64,000 nucleotides of DNA from contig OZ024722.1 in NCBI GenBank assembly GCA_964016875.1, positions 13,832,576-13,896,575 of the forward strand. Direction: 5' to 3'. The DNA comes from Fallopia convolvulus. Lineage: Eukaryota > Streptophyta > Magnoliopsida > Caryophyllales > Polygonaceae. Numbering within the stretch: position 1 is the first letter of the stretch; each line of letters opens with the position of its first letter. Below, in pieces: positions 20,531 to 29,753 of the stretch. A program made the translations under genes and the position numbers. The notes under the pieces are model-generated. The model saw nothing but the letters and a program-made list of their open reading frames with translations, was not told the origin of the DNA and ran no database searches.

Positions 20531-23500
20531 TTAACGAAAAATATTTACAAGGTAAGGTGAGTTGTCAATAGATTTTCCCGTTTTAATAAGAGGTATTGAA
20601 TACCGAAAAACTCTTAGATATGTAAGTGGGTATTTTAACCACTTTTTATTGGGCCTAGGAGTGTAAAGGAACAATATACTTTTATGAAAGTGTAAATGAG
20701 AGGGGACCTTGGGCCGTGCAGAAATGCCAAGGAAGTATGACAGTGGACCTAAATCTGACATGGAAAATTCCCAACTGAGTTGATCCATAATATGGAGACG
20801 AAGATGATCAGACAAGGCAGTGAGCAAAATATCGTCAACATATAACAGAAGGTACGTTGTGTCATGTCCACGACGCAAAATAAACAATGACGAATCACAC
20901 CTGCTGCCAGAGAATCCAAGACGATATAAATATGTGGCAAAGCGCTGGTACCAGGCCCGAGGAGCCTATTTGAGACCATACAAGGAACGTCGGAGCCGAC
21001 AAACATGCTTAGGGCGAGAACTGTTAACAAAACCGGGGGCTGAAACATATAAACCGTCTCGTAAAGATGCCCATGAATAAAGGCATTCTTAACATCAAGT
21101 TGATGGATGGGCCATCATCGAGAAACAGCTAAGTAGAAAAATAGTCCGAATAGTGGCCGGTTTGACAACCGGGCTAAATGTCTCATCACAGTCAACCCCA
21201 ATTTTTTGGGACTTCCCATTAGCAACAAGTCTAACCTTATATCGTTCAAGAGAACCGTCGGAGCGAAATTTATGACGAAAAAACCACATACAACGAACCA
21301 CATTAGCCTCAGAAGGGCGAGGCGCCAGCTCCCAAGTACCATTACTAATTAGAGTTTGATATTCATCAGCCATGGCAGCAGATCAATTTGGATCAAGGAG
21401 GGCGGATTTATGAGAGGATGGTAAGGGCGAGATTTTCAGGGGTGTTGGTGTGGCAACGGAGTTGAGGTAAAAAAGAACACGAGGTTTGAAAATTCCCAAC
21501 TTGCCACGTATAGTCATTGGGTGTGTATTTATGGGTGGGGTCGTTGGAGTGGTGACGGGGCTCAGAGATGGGGAGTGCTAAATTATAGCACCGTTGGATT
21601 GGGTTGGGGAATTGGGCTGATTTTGGGTAATTGGGCTTGGGCTGGGAATAGTGATTTGTCCTGTGTTTTGGGCTAGAAAAAATGGGGAGTGTGGCGGTGA
21701 AGAACCAACAATGTTGGGCTGAGGAGATGCACAGTCAACTGACGAGTCATGTTGGGGAAACAAATAAAGTGAGGAAATGGCATCATTAGTGTGTGACGCC
21801 CCAGATTTAGAATTTTGAGCAAACGGAAAAACTTGTTCATCAAACGTAACATGACTAGAGATGATTATTTTCTTGGACGAGAGGTCAAGACAAAGGTAAC
21901 CACGATGATGATTGGGATAACCAAGAAAGACACAAGGAGTAGATCGGGGTTGTAATTTATGATTGACTTGAGATGACAAATTAGGGAAGCAAAAACTACC
22001 AAAAACCCGAAGGTGATCATACGTTGGTTTGCAACGATGAAGAAGATTTTTGGGACTCTGATTGCCCAAGTTAGGAGAGGGCAAGATATTAAGTAGATAA
22101 GAGGTCGTGTTAACGACATAAGGCCAGAGATTGTGGGGTAGAGAGGCATGAACGAGAAGCGTACGGACCATGTTGTTAATGGATCGAATAATTCTTTCGG
22201 CTTCACCATTTTGAGGAGATGTGTATGGACATGAAAACCGAAAAACAAGGCTGTGGGTTTGGGCAAATTTGTGAAACTCGAGATTATCAAATTCTTTCCC
22301 ATTATCACATTGAAGAGTTTTAATTTGATAGTTGAATTAGGTTTGCACAAAATGATAAAACCCAACAAACTGATCAAAAACCTGAGATTTGAATTTAATA
22401 GGAAAAACCCAAATAAAAATGGGAATAATCATCAAGAAACACAAGATAATATTTATGCCTAGCGGAGCTAACAACAGGCGAGGTCCAAAGATCGGTATGA
22501 ATTATATGAAAAGGAGCAACCGACATAGTTTTGGAATGTTGAAACGACAACCGCGTATGCTTTCTCAATTGACACAAAGGATAAAGGGAATGATCATACA
22601 CCTTGTTACAACCCGGTAAAATCGAACACCTAAGTAAATTAAAAACTGGAGAGCCAGGATGACCACACCGAGCATTCCAAACTGGAGCCGACACAACAGA
22701 AAGAGCAATAGGGATATGAGATCGTGATGAGGAAGATGGAGGACTTGTAATAGGATATAACTCGCCAGAGCTAGTGCATCTCATTCGATTGATTCCCGTT
22801 TGAAGGTCCTTCACAGAAATACCGTTGGGGTCAAATTCCACAAAAACATTATTATCACTAGTAAATTTACGTATGGAAACAAGATTCTTGATAAGACGGG
22901 GCGCAAGTAGGACGTTTTTGAGGTGAAAGAGGCGGTTTTTGGTAGGTATAAGGGTTGATCCTTGACCCAAAGTAGGAACATGCTTGCCATTTCCAACAAT
23001 AATCGAATGAGAAGAACCCGAATTAGTAAAGGAAGAGAGAGTACCTTGATTGTTTGTCACGTGGCACGTTGCTCCGATATCCATGTACCAATTATTGTCT
23101 GGTAGGTACAAAGGCATAGTGTTGAAGGAGTGAGACAAGTCCATTTTAGGTTGGAAACCATATGTGGGATCAAACACTACATTAGCCTATGGAGCTTGGC
23201 CACGCGGTCCCGAGCCGAGGATGCCAGCCGAAGGCAGAGACGGGTAAGGGAAAGGAGTTGGTGGCCATGATGGGTAGGACCACTGTTGAGGGGTTCCATT
23301 TGACGGAATCCAGTCGTATGGTGTGCAGTGAAACATGATCTCACCGTTTCCGCCACCCCTTCAGCGACCGCGGCCCCGATTGTTGTTCGACTGTCCACGT
23401 CCAGCATTTTCAGAAGACGGAGGTGTAGGTGAGGATTTTTCCGGTTGTTCAACAGGCGCAGAGGAGGATGCAACAGCGAGGGCCTTGATTTCCGAGGAAA

Positions 23501-24207
23501 GAGAGTCGCGTTTGGAGCGACGTGTTTCTTCTAACAACACCGTGGACCGAGCCTTTGCAAAATCTGGAAGGGGTGATGTCTGTTGAATAAAACTAGCGAC
23601 GGTCTCATACTCGCTCGAGAGGCCAGCGATGAGTTGAATAACAAGCTGATGTTCGGAGACCTTGGCATCGACATTGGCCAACTGATCAGAGAGATCCTTA
23701 AGCTATTGACAGTACGCTGAAACCGACGGAAAAGATTCCAATCGGAACCGAGCGAATTCGTTTTGCAAGTACACAGCGCGGGTTGCTTTATTGTCATGAA
23801 AGATGGACTGAAGTTGTGTCCATGCTTGAAGGGCCGTGGAATTCGTTTCAAGGATTGTGAGCAGCAAATCCTGGGAAATCGTGGCATAAATCCACTTAAG
23901 CAAAGACGGCATCGAGTTGATCCCAGAGAAGATCGTCAACATGAGCCAGGCGCAGAATGACGGGATCGATGTGATCAAGAACACGGTGCACACGAGTCGT
24001 AACCTTAAACAACCCCGACCAGGAATTGTGTTTTGTATTAGAAGCATCAAGGGTAAGGGGGATTAAGTTATTGATATTCGATACGGCGAGTGCCGAGTGA
24101 AACGGATGCTTGGAGCCCGACGATGAGGATTGCGAATCAGACGTGGATACGATGACCGCATGTTCCTTGTCTTTGGGAGGTGAACCCTTGTCTTTGGGAT
24201 CAGACAT
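20531..24207 (-). pseudogene. Ty1/copia gag-pol, broken and lacking RNase H
   Basis: Read from 24207 leftwards. Gag: MSDPKDKGSPPKDKEHA, then ALQAWTQLQSIFHDNKATRA and an Arg/Gly-rich end (GRGQSNNNRGRGR). Protease region: NNWYMDIGATCHVTNN, where DIGA replaces the usual DSGA. Integrase start: WNARCGHPG, with Asn in place of the first zinc His, then HIIHTDLW. The integrase C-terminal part reads YLLNILPSPNLGNQSP, LRVFGSFCFPNL, CVFLGYPNHHRGYLCLD. RT: NGTWELAPRP, FSPVVKPATIRTI, and the catalytic LLLYVDDILLT. Stops or frameshifts lie near 23896, 23700, 23360, 22395, 21577 and 21094. After the RT block GPLSYFLGIS the frame decays and RNase H is absent. Confidence 0.85.
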
Positions 24208-24368
24208 GGCGTCGGGTTGAGAGGCTTAGAAAATTAGGGCAAAGGAGGTTGAGGGGAAGACAGCGGTGGGTGGGCAGTGCCGACGTTCAAGACGACGGCT
24301 ATAGGCATAGGAAGAGAAAAATAGCGGTGGCAGAGAGATTGTAGTCGGCGGCACTATTAGGGTTAGGA

Positions 24369-24376
24369 TGATACCA
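24369..24376 (-). promoter_or_regulatory. Copia primer-binding site (initiator tRNA-Met type)
   Basis: The minus strand reads TGGTATCA immediately after the LTR end, the standard first bases of the initiator-Met tRNA complement used by copia elements. The match decays after eight bases. Confidence 0.75.
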
Positions 24377-24501
24377 TGTTAGATTGGATAAATTCCCCCT
24401 TAGGGTTGCCTTGTATTCCGTTCACAATATATATAGGGTACAAGACTTGTATGACAAGTTAGGTCATTTACAATATTATACAAATATAATATATACTATC
24501 A
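24377..24501 (-). repeat. Short copia 5' LTR (125 bp)
   Basis: In element orientation it starts TGATAGTATATATT and ends CCAATCTAACA. The 3' limit is fixed by the PBS; the 5' limit is placed at the TG before the flanking 70-bp repeat. It is short for a copia LTR. Confidence 0.55.
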
Positions 24502-24502
24502 A

Positions 24503-24574
24503 TGTAAGTGGGTATTTTAACCACTTTTTATTGGGCCTAGGAGTGTAAAGTAGAACAATATACTTTTATAAAGA
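24503..24574 (-). repeat. 70-bp copy of copia RT sequence outside the LTR
   Basis: It begins TGTAAGTGGGTATTTTAACC and stays nearly identical to 20621-20690 (one 2-base indel and a few substitutions), then diverges. Confidence 0.85.
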
Positions 24575-24670
24575 GCTTATAAAATAGGTTTGGTAGATCG
24601 AGAGAACGAATAAAGTTGTAACAAGAGAAATCAAACATAAAAAAACAAATACACAAAAACACAAGAAACA
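24575..24670. other. Short flank left of the LINE
   Basis: About 100 bp of A-rich sequence between the copia flank and the LINE target-site copy. No gene. Confidence 0.5.
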
Positions 24671-24685
24671 ACAATAAAAAATCAT
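24671..24685 (+). repeat. LINE target-site duplication, left copy
   Basis: ACAATAAAAAATCAT here matches ACAATAAAAAAATCAT at 34446-34461 except for one extra A in the run. LINE insertions leave variable-length duplications of this kind next to an A-rich tail. Confidence 0.65.
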
Positions 24686-24923
24686 ACCTACAGAGTAACA
24701 ATTATCCGGAACTCATTAAAGAGAACGCGCCTGTCCTCGCGCGTGTTTTTCCTCCCCTCTTTTCCCACTTGAGCCGGCCCTAGATCCTGCTCCTTCTAGG
24801 AGCTTCTCTTCTTGCCTCTTCACCATTCGTCCCTGGGATTTAGATCCTTCATCATGTAAATCCATTCTCCTTTGCTCGTTTGTTGTTTTCAACTATGTTT
24901 ATGTCCTGATATGGCCCTTTATT

Positions 24924-27413
24924 TTGGTTCTTCCCCTTTTTCTTGACAAATTAGGGTTTCTTGGTTTATTAGATCTAAGAGTCAGATCTGATTTGCCAAT
25001 TAGCCATCCCAACCTTACTCGGTCTTGTGACCGTTTTGAATCCTTACTTACCCTCTTCGATCGAATTGTTCTTGATCCTTTGCGTTATTCCGATTCGAGT
25101 GCTATTCTCTGGTGCGATGTGTTTGTTTCTGCTGAAGGTATTGTTCTTGAGATCCTTTCGTGGCGTTTGGAGTCTGAGCCTTTGGGTTCCTCTTTATTTG
25201 AGGAATCTTTAGTCACGCTTTTTGTTGTTCTTAGGCTTCTAAGGTTTGGGAAGAGGTCTTTGTTCCTTCCCTCCCGATGGTGGATCTCATCTATCTCAGG
25301 TTATGTGGCTTGTTCTCTTTATTCTATTCATGTGTTTTCCCTTTGTTATTTGTGTTTGTTGCGTCAAATATCTCTTTGTTCTCATTGTGTATTTCGATTT
25401 CTCTCTTGTTTGATATCCTTGTCTTTCAAGATTGAGAGGTCGATACTAGTGAGGGAAAAGAATGAAAATTATCCCAATGAAATCTTATTGAATCGTCTCC
25501 TCAAATCTTTCCTTACTCTTGATATAATTGGATCAATTAACTATGACTTTTATCCTAACTATGACATATGTTGTTTCTTATTCTGCGGTTGTGGTCTCAT
25601 CCAGTGTTGTTGGGTATTGTGGATGCAGGATAGTGATTTCACTTCTGTATTCTATGCTATATATCTATGGAAATGGATGTCAGTATTATACTCTTATGAT
25701 TTTTTTGTGATGCAAGCTTGCAGTATGTTATTCTCAGAGATCTGTGTGATGGTGTTTGTTGCCTTTCGGGATCTTTTGGCTATGGTTCCTTATGCTCTTT
25801 CTGCTATGGGATTCTCGTTTTTGGTAATGACTCCATACAGGTATATCAACTCCTCTAAACCTTTTCTCCAAACTTTCCATCATATGTATAAAAATTTGCT
25901 CTGGTTCCTGATATTGAAAGACAGTGGTTTTTCTTTTGAGGTTGAGCTGGTTCAGTTAATTATACATATGATGACCAGACAATTCACCATTGAAAACTTG
26001 AAACTTAACTATTGTTGTTTAAAATTCTTTGATATACTCCTCATATTCTATAAGTACTGGTTCAGATTTATCTTGGCTTTCAAGATTATTAATTTCACTA
26101 AATCTTTGATCAGGTCTAATGGAAATATAACATTACACTTGTGGATATATAATGTTTAGCTGGTTGTGGATACTTTATTCCATTTGATTATATTTATGAT
26201 GAGTATACACATTTGGCTATCAAATTTGGGTCCTAAATGCTGCCAATTTTTTAATAATGACTGGCGACTTAGATGCCTTGGATTTCCTACCATTTTTTGT
26301 ATGAATCCAGGGTATTTTTTGATGCCTCATTATACAATATATGTTGCCTATAATTATAGTATACTTTGTATACTTATCATAGCTGTTAAGGTTCAGTATG
26401 TGACTATGCTCCTTATATTACATCAATTTGATTTTTTATGGGTTGAAGCATTTCACATGGTGAGCTTTAATAGCTTCAAATTCTATAATGATGAACTTGT
26501 TCTATGGCAAATTTATCAAGTTCTGAATAGACTATTCCATCTCAGGTATATATTTCATATATTCTACACTTTAATCTGGTATTCTGCAAAGTTATGGTCA
26601 GAAGGATTTAATTTACAATTTCATAACTTTAGGCTCTATATTACCGATACAGGTTATTTTATACATAATGATTTTCAAAGGTTAACTCTGCAATGTTGTA
26701 TGAAATTAACTTTCTACTACAATTTGTTTCATAACCACCATTTAAGATTTGGGTGCCATCATTACTTGAGAAGAGTTGACTTTTTATTTAAATTTTCTTT
26801 TAATCTTAGCTTATTATTTTGCATGCCAAACTATTGGTTGTCTTGCTTCATGATATGCCACCTACTGATCTACAGATATTATCATAACTATAAATGATTA
26901 AATTTTAATTTCACTATAAGAGATGAATATCTTGCAAATATTGTGAAGGATTCTCTTTTAATCTTGGTTCTTCCTATACCATTTATTGCATATCTAGTTT
27001 CTCAAATGGTAATCATTGCCCCCGTGGATATTATCTCTATTACTAATATTTACTGCACTTGGTGGCTAGTCTGCAGTGATCCTTTATTAAATGCTACACA
27101 AAGTGATAGCTGCATGAGTTACTGTTCCTCGTTTACTTCTACTCTAATTAATGTATTTTGCTATTTTTGGTACAGACTAAATTTCTTCTACTCTTTCCTA
27201 GATTACCTTTGTCATTTAATATTGCTTATTTTCCATGTCATATTCTCTTTGCATGCCTTCTTTTACTCTTTATTAATTAAATTAAATGTTGAAGTTATCC
27301 TTACAGAAACTTGTCTATTTAAGACTACTTCCGGGTCACTTTCTATTCATCTCAGCTCATTGTTCTTTACCCTCTCATTGTCCACAATATCAAGTAACTC
27401 TCAATCCTGTCCA
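24924..27413 (+). other. Stop-poor hydrophobic leader frame of the LINE (unrecognised)
   Basis: One frame (codons starting at positions divisible by 3) runs from 24924 to 27413 with stops only at 26157-26159 and 26895-26897, about 830 codons in T-rich DNA. It then passes without a stop into ORF1. The translation is rich in Phe, Leu, Ile, Tyr, Cys and Trp, with many stretches that could span a membrane, and early charged parts (LTRSCDRFESLLTLF). I know no family it belongs to. Since T-rich random sequence should contain a stop about every 15-20 codons, the frame was probably translated in an ancestor. Alternatives are a leader with skewed codon phase or a captured host sequence. Confidence 0.45.
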
Positions 27414-29048
27414 ATGTCTGATTCTCATACTTACCAGGATGCCCTAGTTAACTTTCCTGTCCTTCCTGTTCTCCCATCTTCAATGGACATAGAACAGGTT
27501 GCTCCTAATGCTTTGTTTACTCATAACCAGATCAATCCTACTCCTACTATGCCTGAGCAGTTCAGCCCTACTGGTCCCCTCTCTTGTCATGAAACACTCT
27601 CCCACCAATCTGATGACAATATAGCTCTATCTCCTGAGATTGCTTTTGTGCCTTCAAACTATATATTACAACCTAACACCTTTTACTCTACCCTTCCTCT
27701 ACCCAACCCTACTGCTATTCCATCTGTGCAGAAATATCTGCATGAGCTCATGCACTTTACCTTGCTTTTCAAAATGGTTGAGGAACCTGTTGCTACAACT
27801 CTAGTCATTGGAAAAATGAGAGAGGCTTGGAAGGACTATGTTAAAGGTGAGATACTATTCCAAGAGTTCTCTAATTTCTGGATTCTCTTCAAGTTTGCTA
27901 ATAGAGAGTCCAGGGATTTAGTCTATAGCAAAAGGCCTTTTCATGTTCAGGGTAAACTGGTTGCTCTTTATCCCTTTTATCCTGAGTTTAACCCTACTAA
28001 TGATGAAGTTATTAAAGCTGATATATGGGCAAGGATTCCCTCTTTACCATACTACCTTTTTACTCCTTCTGCTCTTAACCTAATCCTTAAGGATAACCTT
28101 GTTGGTGATTTCTTAAGATTAGATGAACTCTCAAATGCAAAAAATAAGATGAAGTTCTGTAGAGTGCTTGTCAACACTGATGTGTCTGTCCCTCTCAAAG
28201 GTTGTGTTAAGATTCTTGCCCATGATAATTCTGAGATTACCCTTAAGGTTTGGTATGAAACTGTTTCCCCTGGTTGTGGTTGTTGTGGTGAACCTGACCA
28301 TGTCTTGGATGACTGTCCCTTAAACAATATCCAGCCTAGAAAGATTAAGCTCACTGTGGATACAAATACTGCTGATGCTGATTTAATTCAGCAAACAAGG
28401 TCAAAAATGCATGCTAATCTGGTTGGAAAGTCTGTAGTACCCAAGTCCTCTGCTGCTCTAACTTTTGTAAGGTCCAATGTGGTCAACAACATGTATGCTA
28501 CTAATATACTGCCTCTTGTGCATGCTATGTCTAATGCTGGTGAGACTGGGTTTGGAACTGGTATTCCTATGCTAGTCCCTCCGATTCCAGCTGCTCATTT
28601 GAACCATGCTGCAAGTTTTGATATGTATCCTGTTGTGGATCCAACTTTATTTGTTGATCCTGTTGTTGCCATGCATGCTCGAGAGCAGATGGCTTATGCT
28701 TTTGCTGCTATGAATGTCCCTTTCCCTGAGACTATGATGATCCCTCCTTTTGTTTGTACCTCTCCCATGGTTACTGCTGGGCTTGGTACAAGTCTTGCTC
28801 CTGTCACTCCAATCCCTCAGTTGCCTTTTATGGGGTTGACTGGTATGAACAATGAAAATGGGATTGAGTCATCCAACAGCTTATTAAGAAATAACTTCAA
28901 TTCAGTTGAAATCAAGTCTGCAGGTGAAAGTTCTACTGATTCCCCGAAAAGAAAGATTGAGGATGACAATGGAGACAAGGCAGAAGTGGTGACCTCTACC
29001 TCCAAGAAACCAAAAAGATCCAGGGCTCGTAAATCAAATGTTGTTTAA
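27414..29048 (+). CDS. LINE ORF1: RNA-binding gag-like protein with CCHC knuckle (544 aa)
   Basis: I chose the ATG at 27414 because the product turns hydrophilic there (MSDSHTYQDALVNFPVLP), although the frame is open further upstream to 26898. The central part (FKMVEEPVATTLVIGKMREA, ILFKFANRESRDLV, PFHVQGKLVALYPF, ADIWARIPSLPYYLF) resembles the DUF4283 domain of plant LINE ORF1 proteins. It is followed by a CCHC knuckle CGCCGEPDHVLDDC near residue 285. The C-terminal end is basic (PKRKIEDDNGDK, KKPKRSRARK), a possible nuclear localisation signal. Such proteins coat LINE RNA. The frame is intact, in contrast to ORF2. The stop TAA at 29046-29048 directly abuts the next ATG. Confidence 0.8.
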   Translation: MSDSHTYQDALVNFPVLPVLPSSMDIEQVAPNALFTHNQINPTPTMPEQFSPTGPLSCHETLSHQSDDNIALSPEIAFVPSNYILQPNTFYSTLPLPNPTAIPSVQKYLHELMHFTLLFKMVEEPVATTLVIGKMREAWKDYVKGEILFQEFSNFWILFKFANRESRDLVYSKRPFHVQGKLVALYPFYPEFNPTNDEVIKADIWARIPSLPYYLFTPSALNLILKDNLVGDFLRLDELSNAKNKMKFCRVLVNTDVSVPLKGCVKILAHDNSEITLKVWYETVSPGCGCCGEPDHVLDDCPLNNIQPRKIKLTVDTNTADADLIQQTRSKMHANLVGKSVVPKSSAALTFVRSNVVNNMYATNILPLVHAMSNAGETGFGTGIPMLVPPIPAAHLNHAASFDMYPVVDPTLFVDPVVAMHAREQMAYAFAAMNVPFPETMMIPPFVCTSPMVTAGLGTSLAPVTPIPQLPFMGLTGMNNENGIESSNSLLRNNFNSVEIKSAGESSTDSPKRKIEDDNGDKAEVVTSTSKKPKRSRARKSNVV

Positions 29049-29753
29049 ATGATTAGTGCTGCTACCAAACTTGGTGTGTTATGGGATTGTCTCTCTTCCC
29101 ATCTTTTGAAGTTTGATTTCTTATGCTTTCCTTATGACTGTAAGATTATGTCTAAGAAACTCCTAGTACTTGTTTTTGTTGTTTCAGTTCTTGGTTTATG
29201 GTTGCAGTTTGGTAGTATGGATGTTTTGAAATTTGAAAGATGTTGGACTATCTGCTATGGTGATTGCTTATGTGTAATATTATGCTTTTTATGTTTTTAC
29301 TATGAGTGTGTCCTTCTAATTTTTAATTGTTGTTGTTTCTTACATTATTATATCATGCCCTATAATAGCTTTCATAAAATACTGTTATGGTTGTTAAGAG
29401 CGATTAGTTTTAATGGTTACTCTATCACTATCCAAAGTTTAAATCGTATTATTAGATGTAAATGTCCTTCTCGGGTTAAATATATAATTTTGATGTTCCA
29501 ATATATCCTTAGCTTACTACACTTTCTCAATAATACTATGTCTTTCAGGTACTTACGTTTAAATATAAGATTATCCATGAAATTAGTTCACTCAATATTA
29601 TCTTTTATCGATTATTTGGATATATTTAATTCTGGTAACAATTATCTAATCTCTTCACATTATAATTGTTATTACTTATTTCTCTTCTTTAACTTCCTTT
29701 TGTCTATATATCTTACCAAATTATATGTCTGTAAATTAGAAGGTTTTTTATGA
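29049..29753 (+). CDS. Hydrophobic ORF between LINE ORF1 and ORF2 (234 aa, unrecognised)
   Basis: It begins at the ATG touching the ORF1 stop and ends in a TGA that overlaps the ORF2 ATG (ATGA at 29750-29753). It has the same frame as ORF1. The product is almost entirely hydrophobic (LLVLVFVVSVLGLWLQFG, VILCFLCFYYECVLLIF, YYLFLFFNFLLSIYL) with Cys-rich patches and several possible membrane spans. Its last codons are GGT TTT TTA TGA, containing a U-UUU-UUA heptamer in the correct phase for a -1 shift into ORF2. No homologue is recognised. The minus LINE has an ORF of similar length (235 aa, 16157-15450) in the corresponding place. Whether it is a real protein or only a translated linker for reaching ORF2 is open. 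Confidence 0.4.
   Translation: MISAATKLGVLWDCLSSHLLKFDFLCFPYDCKIMSKKLLVLVFVVSVLGLWLQFGSMDVLKFERCWTICYGDCLCVILCFLCFYYECVLLIFNCCCFLHYYIMPYNSFHKILLWLLRAISFNGYSITIQSLNRIIRCKCPSRVKYIILMFQYILSLLHFLNNTMSFRYLRLNIRLSMKLVHSILSFIDYLDIFNSGNNYLISSHYNCYYLFLFFNFLLSIYLTKLYVCKLEGFL
29744..29753 (+). promoter_or_regulatory. Candidate -1 ribosomal frameshift or stop-restart site
   Basis: In the upstream frame the codons are GGT TTT TTA TGA. T-TTT-TTA fits the X-XXY-YYZ slippery rule. The stop follows at once, and the -1 frame starts exactly at the ATG of ORF2 (29750). The ATGA overlap equally suits termination-reinitiation. I did not identify a downstream pseudoknot. Confidence 0.45.

Larger units (their letters stand above)
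20531..24501 (-). mobile_element. Ty1/copia element with short 5' LTR, 3' end lost
   Basis: 5' LTR (24501-24377), PBS, gag, protease, integrase and RT are present in the canonical copia order on the minus strand. RNase H, polypurine tract and 3' LTR are missing. A 70-bp stretch of its RT region is repeated just outside the 5' LTR (24503-24574), which suggests insertion into a related element followed by recombination. Confidence 0.75.

Noticed and set aside
24924..26897. A host membrane-protein gene in the LINE leader
   Set aside because: The frame continues in phase into LINE ORF1 and lies between the LINE target duplications, so it is treated as part of the LINE.
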